Shown here piece after piece: positions 23,860-33,311 of a DNA stretch of 34,498 nt. A model generated the notes under the pieces. That model was given only the letters and a program-made list of their open reading frames with translations, was not told the DNA's origin and did no database searches. Position numbers and translations under genes: made by a program. Numbering within the stretch: position 1 is the first letter of the stretch; each line of letters starts with the position of its first letter. The stretch covers positions 1-34,498 of the forward strand of contig CACXNV010000004.1 of the NCBI GenBank assembly GCA_902769185.1, in the 5' to 3' direction. Source of the stretch: an uncultured Erysipelotrichaceae bacterium (lineage in GTDB: Bacteria; Bacillota_I; Bacilli_A; RFN20; CAG-826).

Positions 23860-25416
23860 ATGAATAAATCCTTATTAGAACGACTTTTAGACTATTATCA
23901 TCTAAGCTATGAAGATTATCTTAAAATAACTTCAAAAACCTCCTTAGACTCTTTTAGTAACGGCCATCAATTTGATGATATTGATAAAGCTGTTAATTTA
24001 GTAAAAAATGTGATTTCTAATAAAGGAAAAATCATTATTTATGGTGATTATGACGCGGACGGCATTATGGGAACATCAATCTTAGTAAAGATGTTTCAAT
24101 ATTTAGATGTGGTTGTTGATTATTACATTCCTAACCGTTATATCGATGGATATGGAATCAATATGATTCACGCTCAAGAATATGTTGATGCAAAATATGA
24201 CTTGGTCATTACTGTTGATAACGGTATTACCGCTTTTGAACCGATTGAATTACTTCATAATAGTGGCGTTAAAGTGCTGATTTTAGATCATCATCAAACT
24301 CAAGACACAGTGCCTGTTGCTGATGCGATATGTCATCCAATTTATTCGCATTTTGGAGAAGTTAGTTCTAGCGGGGCTTTTACAGCCTTTATGTTTTCTA
24401 TTGCTTTATTAGGCAGAATAGATAAATATTTATCTATATTAGCTTCTATATCTCTAATTAGCGATATGATGCCTTTATTAGAATATAATCGTAATTTACT
24501 AAGAAGCGTTTTTGATATTTATAAGCACGGCGAGTTTTTAGCAGTTGATTTATTAGGAGACAATGAAGAATTTAATGAACAATTAATCGGAATGAAAATC
24601 GCTCCTCGAATTAACTCAATTGGTCGATTATGTGAAGATACTTCTATTAATGAAATCGTTAAATATTTTGTCACAGATGATAAAACTTTTATTTTGTCCT
24701 ACTTTTCTCATATTGTAGAGATGAATGATGCTCGAAAAATTCTTTCAAAAGAAGAAATTGATGAAAGCAAAATTTCTCCTAATGATAAGGCAATTGTTCT
24801 TATCGGTGAATATAAAGAAGGAATTATTGGCTTAGTCGCAAATTCAATCATGAATAAATATCATCTTCCAACTGTAGTTTTTACTAAATCAGTAGATGGC
24901 AATTTAAAAGGTAGTGCTCGCGCACCAGAAGGTTTTGACATCGTTGATTCTTTTAATGAACTTAGCGATATTTTATTAACTAGTGGTGGTCACTCTATGG
25001 CGGGAGGCTGCTCAATTTTAGAAAAAGATTATGATGAATTCGCACGTCGCTTTAAGGAAATCGCCCAAAACAAACCTTTAAAAAAGGTTGAACATCAAAC
25101 TATCGAAATTGGGATGAGTGAATTAATATTAGAAAATTATGAATTAGTTCATTCTTTTTCACCATTCGGAGAATCTTGGCCTACACCAATATTTAGACTT
25201 AATCATATCAAAATTAATAGTCTTACATATTCTAGAGATCATAAACACATCATTACAAACTTAGGAAATAAATTAAAAATTGTTTATTTTAACTATCCAA
25301 AAGATGAATTAGAATCCCTAAGTTTTGCTGATTTTATTGGAGCGATAAATAAAAAAGAATACAAAGGATATGTTTATTTAGAATTTTCTGTTAAAGAAAT
25401 GATTCCAAGCAAATAA
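23860..25416 (+). CDS. recJ: Single-stranded-DNA exonuclease RecJ (DHH family)
   Basis: This 518-residue 5'-3' exonuclease acts in RecF-pathway recombination and mismatch repair. DHH-domain motifs are YGDYDADG (61-68), the motif III DHH at 143-145 and, further on, the DHHA1 signature SGGHSMAGGCS. The length is in the short part of the family range. I place the start at ATG 23860. The in-frame ATG at 23827 would put the secDF terminator hairpin inside the coding region and adds a non-homologous stretch. No ribosome binding site precedes 23860 and no clear -10 was found, so how it is expressed is uncertain; terminator read-through is possible. Confidence 0.94.
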   Translation: MNKSLLERLLDYYHLSYEDYLKITSKTSLDSFSNGHQFDDIDKAVNLVKNVISNKGKIIIYGDYDADGIMGTSILVKMFQYLDVVVDYYIPNRYIDGYGINMIHAQEYVDAKYDLVITVDNGITAFEPIELLHNSGVKVLILDHHQTQDTVPVADAICHPIYSHFGEVSSSGAFTAFMFSIALLGRIDKYLSILASISLISDMMPLLEYNRNLLRSVFDIYKHGEFLAVDLLGDNEEFNEQLIGMKIAPRINSIGRLCEDTSINEIVKYFVTDDKTFILSYFSHIVEMNDARKILSKEEIDESKISPNDKAIVLIGEYKEGIIGLVANSIMNKYHLPTVVFTKSVDGNLKGSARAPEGFDIVDSFNELSDILLTSGGHSMAGGCSILEKDYDEFARRFKEIAQNKPLKKVEHQTIEIGMSELILENYELVHSFSPFGESWPTPIFRLNHIKINSLTYSRDHKHIITNLGNKLKIVYFNYPKDELESLSFADFIGAINKKEYKGYVYLEFSVKEMIPSK

Positions 25417-25462
25417 ATTTATACTACATATCCTTTTGAATTAAACTGAATAATTATTAATA

Positions 25463-25491
25463 AGAATCCTTAGTTGTGATTCTATTTTTTT
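25463..25491 (+). terminator. Intrinsic terminator of recJ
   Basis: AGAATC (25463-25468) pairs with GATTCT (25478-25483) around a 9-base loop and is followed by ATTTTTTTATT. Confidence 0.65.
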
Positions 25492-25510
25492 ATTAAGTGA
25501 TTTTTATTAC

Positions 25511-25539
25511 TTTATAAAAGCAATAAATAAGACTAAAAT
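25511..25539 (+). promoter_or_regulatory. rel promoter, probably leaderless
   Basis: -35 TTTATA (25511-25516), 17-base spacer, -10 TAAAAT (25534-25539), then 7 bases to the rel ATG at 25547 with no ribosome binding site. Confidence 0.55.
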
Positions 25540-25546
25540 AATTTAC

Positions 25547-27760
25547 ATGAATAAAACTAGTAGTATTAAAATCAATGGTGGATATCCTCTACATACCTTT
25601 GAACAATTAGAGGAAAAATATAAGGAGTACATCACTGAGCCTCAAGATCTAAAAAAGATTAAAGAGGCCTACGATTTTATTATTGAAAAGCACAAGGGGC
25701 AATTTAGAAAAAGTGGTGAACCTTATTATCACCATCTTCTAGAGGTTGCCTACATTTTAGCTTCTTTACGTACTGGCCCTGCCACAATTATCTCTGGCTT
25801 ATTACACGATGTTGTTGAAGACACTGATGTCACAATCGAGGAAATTGAAAAACGATGGGGCGAAGAAGTCGCCAAAATCGTTGATGCGTTAACAAAAATT
25901 CAAAGATTGAAGTTATCAAAGATTGAAAGTGAGGACTTTGAAGCCGAGGATCACCGTAAGATTTTTATCGGCATGGCTAAAGATATCCGTGTCATTATCA
26001 TTAAGCTCGCAGACCGCTTACACAATATGCGTACACTCGATTCACTTAGTCCAGATCGACAAATTGCTTTATCTAAAGAAACTAGCCAAGTATTTGTGCC
26101 AATCGCCCATAGATTAGGTTTAGATAACATCAAATGTGAACTTGCAGACTTATGTTTAAAATACTTAGAGCCTGAAAGATATAAAGAAATAGTGTCATTG
26201 CTTTCTCAAAAAGAGAAAAAGTTAAGAAGATCATTAGATGTTTTCCAAAAGAAAATCGCGGATATTATTTTTGAACACAATATTCCATTTGAGATTTTCT
26301 CAAGAGTGAAATCTATTTCTTCAATTTATGACAAGATTTATAAAAAAGGTCATCAGTTTGATGAAATTTACGATATTCTCGCCTTAAGAATTATTTGTGA
26401 AACCGAGATTCAATGTTATGAAATTCTTGGTTTAATTCACCAAACTTATAAGCCAGTTCCTGGTAGATTTAAAGATTACATCGCAATGCCAAAACCAAAC
26501 ATGTATCAATCCTTACACACGACAGTTATTTCTGGAGACGGCAACTTCTATGAAGTTCAAATTAGAACCAAAGAAATGGACGAAGTTGCTGAAAGTGGTG
26601 TTGCCGCTCACTGGGCTTATAAAGAAAAATCCGGGTACAATCCAAAAGAAGAACAAAAAGAAATTGAAAATAAATTACACTGGTTTAGAGACTTTGTCTC
26701 TATTAGTAGTGAAGAGCATGAAAACGCTAGCGAATATATGGATACTCTTACCCATGATATATTCGATGCTAATGTCTATGTCTTCACACCAAACGGCAAA
26801 GTTATTGAATTAATTCAAGGCTCTACACCAGTTGACTTTGCTTATCGCATTCATACCAAAGTTGGCGATAGCTGTGTCGGAGCAATTGTTAATGGTGTGA
26901 TGGTTCCACTCAATACCATTTTAAAAACTGGCGATAAAGTAGAGATTAAAACTAGCAAATCCTCACCTGGACCAAATGAAGGCTGGTTAGAATTTGTTAA
27001 AACAGGTTTAGCAAGAAGTCAAATTAAGAAATTCTTGACCAAAAAGAATGCTGAATTATTAAAAGAAGAAAAGATTGCCAAAGGCAAACAATCCGCAATC
27101 GATGCTTTTAAAGATCGTGGTGTTGAAGAAGCTGAAATGATGGAAATGCTTTCTAGCGACAAAGTTTTAAAAGAATTTGAATGCGAAACAGTTGATGATT
27201 TATTTATTGGCATATCCAATAGAAAACCAGTTCCTAGCGCAATAATTAACTTCTTAGATATCAAAAAACCAGTAACCTTACCAACTGGCAAAGCCAGAAA
27301 TAGAACTGGTGAATCCATTCCAGTATATTGCCGAGGCGCGGATAATATTGCGATTTCATTAGCAAATTGCTGTACCCCAATTCCTGGAGATAGTATTGTT
27401 GGTTATGTTACCAAAGGTAAGGGGATTGCTGTTCATAGAGCGAACTGTCCAAATATCGCTAATGAAAAGCAAAGATTAATTGATGTTTATTGGAAAGAGG
27501 ATATTGAATACGCCACTTATCCGGTTGATGTATCAATTGAAGCAAATGATAGACCTAACTTATTAATCGATATTATGAACACTATGAGTAGTGCCAAAGT
27601 CACTATCAGTAGTCTTCACGCTCAAATTCAAAGACATAACACTTCACTTGTTAATGTTAATATGACAATTTATGTAAGTGATGCAAAACGATTAAATGAT
27701 ATTTTTAATATCATATTAAATATTAGAGGCGTCTATGACGTCAAACGAATCATTCATTAA
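25547..27760 (+). CDS. rel: Bifunctional (p)ppGpp synthetase/hydrolase Rel
   Basis: This 737-residue RelA/SpoT homologue has an N-terminal HD hydrolase with H62/H63 (YYHHLLEVA), H87-D88 (LLHDVVEDT) and the second metal-site region, all intact, so it should hydrolyse (p)ppGpp. The synthetase domain (~235-350) contains YDILALRIICE, PGRFKDYIAMPKPNMYQSLHT and the EVQIRTKEMDEVAE stretch. TGS is near 403-465, followed by a helical and zinc-finger-like region (ANCCTPIPGD). A C-terminal ACT domain lies at about 660-737. The length and domain order match Bacillus Rel. It is probably translated from a leaderless mRNA. hisS follows in the same unit, a common Firmicutes order. Confidence 0.97.
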   Translation: MNKTSSIKINGGYPLHTFEQLEEKYKEYITEPQDLKKIKEAYDFIIEKHKGQFRKSGEPYYHHLLEVAYILASLRTGPATIISGLLHDVVEDTDVTIEEIEKRWGEEVAKIVDALTKIQRLKLSKIESEDFEAEDHRKIFIGMAKDIRVIIIKLADRLHNMRTLDSLSPDRQIALSKETSQVFVPIAHRLGLDNIKCELADLCLKYLEPERYKEIVSLLSQKEKKLRRSLDVFQKKIADIIFEHNIPFEIFSRVKSISSIYDKIYKKGHQFDEIYDILALRIICETEIQCYEILGLIHQTYKPVPGRFKDYIAMPKPNMYQSLHTTVISGDGNFYEVQIRTKEMDEVAESGVAAHWAYKEKSGYNPKEEQKEIENKLHWFRDFVSISSEEHENASEYMDTLTHDIFDANVYVFTPNGKVIELIQGSTPVDFAYRIHTKVGDSCVGAIVNGVMVPLNTILKTGDKVEIKTSKSSPGPNEGWLEFVKTGLARSQIKKFLTKKNAELLKEEKIAKGKQSAIDAFKDRGVEEAEMMEMLSSDKVLKEFECETVDDLFIGISNRKPVPSAIINFLDIKKPVTLPTGKARNRTGESIPVYCRGADNIAISLANCCTPIPGDSIVGYVTKGKGIAVHRANCPNIANEKQRLIDVYWKEDIEYATYPVDVSIEANDRPNLLIDIMNTMSSAKVTISSLHAQIQRHNTSLVNVNMTIYVSDAKRLNDIFNIILNIRGVYDVKRIIH

Positions 27761-27771
27761 GGAGGAAAAAG

Positions 27772-29076
27772 ATGGAAGAAATCAAAAATGTCAAAGGCAC
27801 TCATGACGTATTTGGTGATGAGAACAATGCTTATGAAAAAGTTGAAAGCTTAATGAAATCCATCGCAGAGATCTACGCCTATAAAGGTGTTAGACCACCT
27901 GTATTAGAATACAATTCTGTATTTGTTAGAGGGGTAGGAGAATCTAGCGATGTTGTGAGAAAAGAAATGTATACCTTCGCTGATAAAGGCGGACGTGATT
28001 TAACTTTGCGTCCAGAATTTACCGCAGGTATTATGCGTTTAGTGGTACAAAATAAGCTTTATGCCACAAGCGAATTACCTTTAAAGCTTTATTATGTTGG
28101 ACCTGTCTTTCGTTATGAAAGACCACAATTAGGTAGATATCGTCAATTCAATCAATTTGGTGTGGAATCCATTGGTCATAATTCTCCAATGAATGATGTC
28201 GAAGTCATTGTATTAGCATATACAATTCTTTCCTCATTAGGATTAGAGAATGTCAAAATTAAAATCAACACCTTAGGTGATGAAGCAAGTAGAAATGCAT
28301 ATAGAACTGCTTTAAAAGAATATTTTGCTAAATATATCGATAATATGTGTGTCGATTGCAAAAGTAGATTTGAATTAAATCCTTTAAGGATTTTGGACTG
28401 CAAAGTTCCTGAAGATCGCCCAGTAATTGATGGCGCACCAAAAATTGGAGCCTATTTATCTAAGGAAAGCAAAGAGAGATTTGATGCGGTATTAGAAGCG
28501 CTTGAATCTCTACAAATTCCTTATGAAATCGATCAAGGATTGGTTAGAGGTTTAGATTATTATTCAGAAACCGTATTCGAATTCCATTATAAGAGCAACA
28601 AAGGCAATGACTATGGAGCAATTGGCGCTGGTGGACATTATGGTAGCTTAATGAAAGAATTAGGCGGACCAGATTTACCAGGAGTTGGTTTCTCTTTCGG
28701 AATTGAAAGAATTGTTTCTGTCTTACAAGATAACGAATTATTAAACGATGTTGCTTATGAATTAGATGCTTACATTATGCCACTAGATAAATCTTTAGAT
28801 TTATATGCTCAAGAAGTTGCAGTTATTTTAAGAAATAGCGGTGGTTATAAAGTGGATATTTGTTTTGACAATGTCAAACTTGGCAATATGTTTAAAAGAG
28901 CAACCAATAAGAATGCTAAATATGCTGTTATCATTGGTGAAGATGAAGCTAAAGCTGAATCTGTGGTATTAAAAGATTTAGCAACGCAAGAACAAACAAC
29001 AGTTAAAATAGAAAATTTAATCGATAAACTCGATGAATTATATGAATCGTCATATCCTGAGGAGGAAGAAAAGTAA
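27772..29076 (+). CDS. hisS: Histidyl-tRNA synthetase
   Basis: This 434-residue class II synthetase has motif 1 near residues 40-55, motif 2 in LKLYYVGPVFRYERPQLGRYRQFNQ, and the HisA signatures LVRGLDYYSETVFEF and GAIGAGGHYGSL. Motif 3 is GVGFSFGIERI, and an anticodon-binding domain covers about 335-420. AAGGAGG lies 7 bases upstream. There is no T-box leader in front of it. The last codons contain the binding site for aspS, and the stop overlaps the aspS start (TAATG). Confidence 0.97.
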   Translation: MEEIKNVKGTHDVFGDENNAYEKVESLMKSIAEIYAYKGVRPPVLEYNSVFVRGVGESSDVVRKEMYTFADKGGRDLTLRPEFTAGIMRLVVQNKLYATSELPLKLYYVGPVFRYERPQLGRYRQFNQFGVESIGHNSPMNDVEVIVLAYTILSSLGLENVKIKINTLGDEASRNAYRTALKEYFAKYIDNMCVDCKSRFELNPLRILDCKVPEDRPVIDGAPKIGAYLSKESKERFDAVLEALESLQIPYEIDQGLVRGLDYYSETVFEFHYKSNKGNDYGAIGAGGHYGSLMKELGGPDLPGVGFSFGIERIVSVLQDNELLNDVAYELDAYIMPLDKSLDLYAQEVAVILRNSGGYKVDICFDNVKLGNMFKRATNKNAKYAVIIGEDEAKAESVVLKDLATQEQTTVKIENLIDKLDELYESSYPEEEEK

Positions 29077-30809
29077 TGAAAAGAACTTGCTTTAATACCG
29101 AATTAAATGAAAAGAATGTTGGCCAAGAAGTCACATTGGTGGGCTGGGTTTCTAAAAGAAGAAATCTTGGTTCCTTGCTTTTCATTGATTTAAGAGATCG
29201 TAGCGGAATTATCCAAGTCACAGTTAACGAAGGAGTGGAAGTTCCTGATATTCGTAATGAATATATCATCTCTGTAACTGGAAAAGTTTCTCTAAAAGAG
29301 AAAGCAAACCCAAATTTAAAGACTGGTAAAATTGAAGTTATCGCTAGTAAGGTGGAAGTAATTAACACCGCCAAAACTACGCCTTTAATTATTGCAGATG
29401 AAACCGATGCATTAGAAGATACTAGATTAAAATATCGTTATCTCGACTTACGTCGTCCTGTCATGCAGTCCTATTTAGATATTCGTCACCAAATTAAATT
29501 AGCGGTCCATGAATATTTATCTAAGGAACACTTCATAGAAGTGGAAACCCCAATTTTAACATTATCCACACCTGAAGGAGCGCGTGATTATTTAGTGCCT
29601 AGCCGTGTACATCATGGAAAATTCTACGCTCTACCTCAATCTCCACAAATCTTTAAACAATTATTAATGATTGGTGGTGTAGAACGCTATTATCAAATAG
29701 CGAGATGCTTTAGAGATGAGGATTTAAGAGCGGATAGACAACCTGATTTCACTCAAATTGATATTGAAACCAGTTTCCTTGATCAAGACCAATTCCTTAC
29801 TATGATGGAAGGCTTAATTAAAGAAATCTTTAAAAAGACCATCAACTATGATGTGAAGTTACCATTAAGAAGGCTTCCTTATAAAGAAGCCATGGATAAT
29901 TATGGTAGTGATAAACCTGATACCAGATTTGATATCAAACTCCAAGATGTTAAAGAAATATTCGCTAAAAGCGAATTTGGTGGCTTTAAGGATGTAGAAG
30001 CTATTAGAGCAATCGTTGTTAATGGTGTAGCTTCAACAACTTCTAGAAAAGTAATTGATGAATTAACTTTAGAAGCTAAAAAGTTCGGTTTAGGCGGTTT
30101 AAGCGTTATTAAAGTTGAGAACGAGGAACTAACTGGGTCATTCGTTAAATTCCTTTCTGAAGACGAAAAGAGTGCTTTAAAAGCTAAATTAGGATTTGTT
30201 AATGATGATATCATTATCATTGCCGCTGGCAAGTATAATCGTGTATGCCCACTTTTAGGTGCGTTAAGATTAAAATATGCCAAACAACTAGGTTTAATTA
30301 AACCTAATACATATGATTTATTATGGGTCGTAGACTTCCCACTATTTGAAAGAGATGTGGAAAATGGTGCTATCACCTCAACTCATCACCCATTCACAAG
30401 ACCTAGAGATGAAGATCTCAAATATTTAGACACAGATCCAACAAAGATTTTAAGCTATGCTTACGATATCGTAATTAATGGCTACGAAGCTGGTGGTGGT
30501 TCTTTAAGAATCTATGACCAAGATGTTCAGAAGAAGATTTTCTCAGTCTTAGGATTATCTGATGAAGATATTAAAAGAAAATTTGGATTCTTCGTTGATG
30601 CGTTCCAATATGGAACGCCACCTCATGCCGGTATGGCTTTTGGTTTAGATAGATTAACAATGATTTTAGGTGGCACTGATAATATCAGAGATGTCATTGC
30701 CTTCCCTAAAAACCTAGCAGCTGTCTGTCCAATGTCTTTAGCACCAAATACTGTTGATGAAGCCCAATTAAAAGAGCTTGGAATTGCAGTCACAGATTAC
30801 GAGAAATAA
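29076..30809 (+). CDS. aspS: Aspartyl-tRNA synthetase
   Basis: This 577-residue bacterial-type class IIb synthetase has an N-terminal OB anticodon-binding domain (1-~105; GWVSKRRNLGSLLFIDLRDRSG). The catalytic domain has RYLDLRRP (motif 1), FRDEDLRADRQPDFTQID (motif 2) and GMAFGLDRLTMIL (motif 3). The bacterial GAD insertion lies in between, about 285-410. The length is near the usual ~590. It starts on the shared A of the hisS stop, with GAGGAGG 11 bases upstream inside hisS. Whether it is strict or also charges tRNA-Asn depends on a GatCAB complex outside the window. Confidence 0.98.
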   Translation: MKRTCFNTELNEKNVGQEVTLVGWVSKRRNLGSLLFIDLRDRSGIIQVTVNEGVEVPDIRNEYIISVTGKVSLKEKANPNLKTGKIEVIASKVEVINTAKTTPLIIADETDALEDTRLKYRYLDLRRPVMQSYLDIRHQIKLAVHEYLSKEHFIEVETPILTLSTPEGARDYLVPSRVHHGKFYALPQSPQIFKQLLMIGGVERYYQIARCFRDEDLRADRQPDFTQIDIETSFLDQDQFLTMMEGLIKEIFKKTINYDVKLPLRRLPYKEAMDNYGSDKPDTRFDIKLQDVKEIFAKSEFGGFKDVEAIRAIVVNGVASTTSRKVIDELTLEAKKFGLGGLSVIKVENEELTGSFVKFLSEDEKSALKAKLGFVNDDIIIIAAGKYNRVCPLLGALRLKYAKQLGLIKPNTYDLLWVVDFPLFERDVENGAITSTHHPFTRPRDEDLKYLDTDPTKILSYAYDIVINGYEAGGGSLRIYDQDVQKKIFSVLGLSDEDIKRKFGFFVDAFQYGTPPHAGMAFGLDRLTMILGGTDNIRDVIAFPKNLAAVCPMSLAPNTVDEAQLKELGIAVTDYEK

Positions 30810-30811
30810 GA

Positions 30812-30834
30812 ATTATATACGAAGTATATATAAT
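30812..30834 (+). other. Small hairpin and TATAAT box between aspS and tkt
   Basis: TATATAC (30814-30820), GAA, GTATATA (30824-30830) forms an AT-rich hairpin with no T tract, so it is a poor terminator. A TATAAT at 30829-30834 could be a -10 giving a ~40-base leader for tkt, but no matching -35 is seen. Confidence 0.3.
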
Positions 30835-30882
30835 TACTAATTTACTACTAATTAAAAACTATTCATAAATAAGGAGAAAAAT

Positions 30883-32865
30883 ATGAAAGAAATCGACAAA
30901 TTATCAGTAGCGACAATCAGAAGTTTGTGCATTGATATGATTAACAAGGCCAATTCTGGTCACCCAGGCATGGCACTCGGTAGCGCCCCAATTTTGTACA
31001 CATTATTTACAAATCATTTAGTGGCTGATCCAAAAGATCCTGATTGGATTAATCGTGACCGCTTTGTTTTATCTGCAGGACACGCTTCTAGCTTACTTTA
31101 CACAATGCTCCACTTAAGTGGATATGAAGTGAGTATGGAAGACTTAAAGAGATTTAGACAAATCGGTTCATTAACTCCAGGACATCCAGAATATCACTGG
31201 ACAAAAGGAGTAGATGCAACTAGTGGTCCTTTAGGACAAGGTATTGCTCAAGCTGTTGGTATGGCTCTAGCAGAAGCCTCGATTGCCGCTAATTACTCAG
31301 AAGGCAAAAAGATTATGAACCATTATACATATGTATTATGTGGTGATGGCTGCTTACAAGAAGGTTTATCTCAAGAAGCAATTTCTTTTGCTGGACACCA
31401 AAAATTAAATAAATTGATTTTATTCTATGATGCTAATCAAGTTACACTTGATGGTGCTTTAGATCTTTCATTCTCTGAAAGTGTGAAAAATAGATTCCTA
31501 GCCAGTGAGTGGGAAGTCTTAGAAGTTAAGGATGGTAACGATGTCGATGCTATCGATGAAGCTATTAAAAAAGCTAAATCTTCAAAGGATAAACCAGTAA
31601 TGATTATGGTTCATACCGTTATTGGCTATGGAAGTGCCAAACAAGGAACCTCTAAAGTCCATGGCTCACCTCTAGGTGCAGAAGACGGAAAACATGCAAA
31701 AGTTGATGTTTATGGCTTTGATCACGAAGATTTCTTTGTTCCTGAAGAAGTTAGAAAACACTTTGAATCAACTTTTGTGGCTCGTGGAAATAAAGCTCAC
31801 GAGGAATATAAGAAAGTATTTGAAGACTATCGCAAAGACCACAAAGCTGAAGCCGAGAGATTTGAATCTTTAGAAGGTTTAGATTTATCTAAATACTTAC
31901 CAGAAGAAATGCCAGAATTTGTCGAAGGCAGTTCTACAAGTACTCGTGTCGCTAGCGGAAAAGCTTTAAATGATTATATGTTAAGCGTGCCAATGCTTGT
32001 TGGTGGATCTGCTGACGTTGCTGGTAGCGTGATGACCAAATTAAATGGTGGAGTGGATTTCACTCCAGAACATCGTGAAGGTCATAACGTCAACTGGGGT
32101 ATTAGAGAATTCGCAATGGGCTGTATGCAAAATGGTATGCTACTTCATGGCGGAATTAGAAGCTATGTTGGCTGCTTTGCTGTTTTCTCAGATTATATGA
32201 AACCTGCCATTAGAATGGCAGCCTTATCTCACCTTCCAGGCATTTATTTATTCTCCCATGATAGTATTGCTGTTGGAGAAGATGGTCCAACCCATCAGCC
32301 AATTGAGCAACTTGCAATGCTACGTTCTATTCCAAATGTGAGAGTCCTTAGACCAGCAGATGAAAGAGAAACTTATGCTTGCTGGAGAGAAGCTTTAAGA
32401 AGCACTAAAACTCCAACTGCTCTTATTTTGTCAAGACAAAATCTTCCTTTACTAGAAGGCAGCAGTGCTGAAGGTGTTAAACGCGGCGCTTATGTTGTTT
32501 CTAAAGAAGCAAAGAAAGCAGAGTTAGTGTTAATCGCTACTGGTAGCGAAGTTTCTTTAGCAATTGAGGCTCAAAAGAAATTATTAGAAAAGAAAATTGA
32601 TGTTCGTGTTGTATCTATGCCATCATGGGAAATTTTTGCCGAACAAGAAAAAGATTATAGACGTGAAGTTTTACTCTTGCCAAGCGAAAGAAGAGTATCA
32701 GTCGAGATGCTTTCAACCTTTGGTTGGGGCAAATGGTCTAAATATCACATGGGCTTAGATGAGTTTGGCGCTAGCGCGCCTGCAAAAGATGTGATTTCTC
32801 ATTTCAATTTCACATCCGACCATCTTGTCGAACTTTGCGAATCAATTATCAATAAATTTAATTAA
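30883..32865 (+). CDS. tkt: Transketolase
   Basis: This 660-residue thiamine-diphosphate enzyme of the pentose phosphate pathway moves two-carbon units between sugar phosphates. The N-terminal ThDP domain has NSGHPGMALGSAPILYTL and the GDG...N cofactor motif (CGDGCLQEGLSQEA, YDANQVTLDG). The pyrimidine-binding domain is near 340-500 (NWGIREFAMGCMQNG, THQPIEQLAMLRSIPN, and RQNLP). The C-terminal domain ends with DEFGASAPAKDV. The length is normal. AAGGAG lies before the ATG. It is placed after aspS with a 73-base gap that may hold its own promoter. Confidence 0.97.
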   Translation: MKEIDKLSVATIRSLCIDMINKANSGHPGMALGSAPILYTLFTNHLVADPKDPDWINRDRFVLSAGHASSLLYTMLHLSGYEVSMEDLKRFRQIGSLTPGHPEYHWTKGVDATSGPLGQGIAQAVGMALAEASIAANYSEGKKIMNHYTYVLCGDGCLQEGLSQEAISFAGHQKLNKLILFYDANQVTLDGALDLSFSESVKNRFLASEWEVLEVKDGNDVDAIDEAIKKAKSSKDKPVMIMVHTVIGYGSAKQGTSKVHGSPLGAEDGKHAKVDVYGFDHEDFFVPEEVRKHFESTFVARGNKAHEEYKKVFEDYRKDHKAEAERFESLEGLDLSKYLPEEMPEFVEGSSTSTRVASGKALNDYMLSVPMLVGGSADVAGSVMTKLNGGVDFTPEHREGHNVNWGIREFAMGCMQNGMLLHGGIRSYVGCFAVFSDYMKPAIRMAALSHLPGIYLFSHDSIAVGEDGPTHQPIEQLAMLRSIPNVRVLRPADERETYACWREALRSTKTPTALILSRQNLPLLEGSSAEGVKRGAYVVSKEAKKAELVLIATGSEVSLAIEAQKKLLEKKIDVRVVSMPSWEIFAEQEKDYRREVLLLPSERRVSVEMLSTFGWGKWSKYHMGLDEFGASAPAKDVISHFNFTSDHLVELCESIINKFN

Positions 32866-32891
32866 TTAAATTTCGTCATAGGATTATCAAT

Positions 32892-33311
32892 ATGGAACTT
32901 ACTAGAAATCAACAACATTACATAATTATGGTGGCTATCTATAATGAGCTTACCGATTTTACTTTTGGTGAAAAACAAGTTAATCGCTCTGCAGAAGAAG
33001 TTCTTTCAAGCTTGTGCGAATGCGAATTTAAAGATGTTCCACCTTATGTTGTTGATTCAGTAATGGTTTCTTTAGCGAAATATGGAGAAATAAAGTTAGC
33101 CTATGCTCCATTCCTTAAAAGATGGAAATGGGAAAGACTTCCTTTATTAACCCAGGCAATTTTATTGATGAGCTATACACATTTCTATTTTATAGAAAAA
33201 GCTGATAAAGCCGTGGTTATTAATGTTGCTGTAGAATTAGCAAAAAAGTATATCGACGACAAACAAGCAAAATTCATCAATGGCATTTTAGATTCAGGAG
33301 TTTTGAAATAA
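32892..33311 (+). CDS. nusB: Transcription antitermination factor NusB
   Basis: This is a 139-residue all-helical NusB, which binds boxA RNA with S10 in rRNA antitermination. The typical features are the N-terminal basic helix (LTRNQQHYIIMVAIYNEL), the KRWKWERLPLLTQAILLMSYTHF region and the C-terminal VVINVAVELAKKYIDDKQAKFINGILD. No ribosome binding site precedes the ATG. A weak TAGGAT (32879-32884) lies 7 bases upstream, so a leaderless start is possible but not well supported. The stop shares its last A with the xseA start (TAATG). Confidence 0.94.
   Translation: MELTRNQQHYIIMVAIYNELTDFTFGEKQVNRSAEEVLSSLCECEFKDVPPYVVDSVMVSLAKYGEIKLAYAPFLKRWKWERLPLLTQAILLMSYTHFYFIEKADKAVVINVAVELAKKYIDDKQAKFINGILDSGVLK

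Noticed and set aside
29900..30376. 158-residue minus-strand ORF inside aspS
   Set aside because: Antisense shadow of a conserved synthetase; composition rich in Ser/Leu/Thr with no recognisable domain or binding site.
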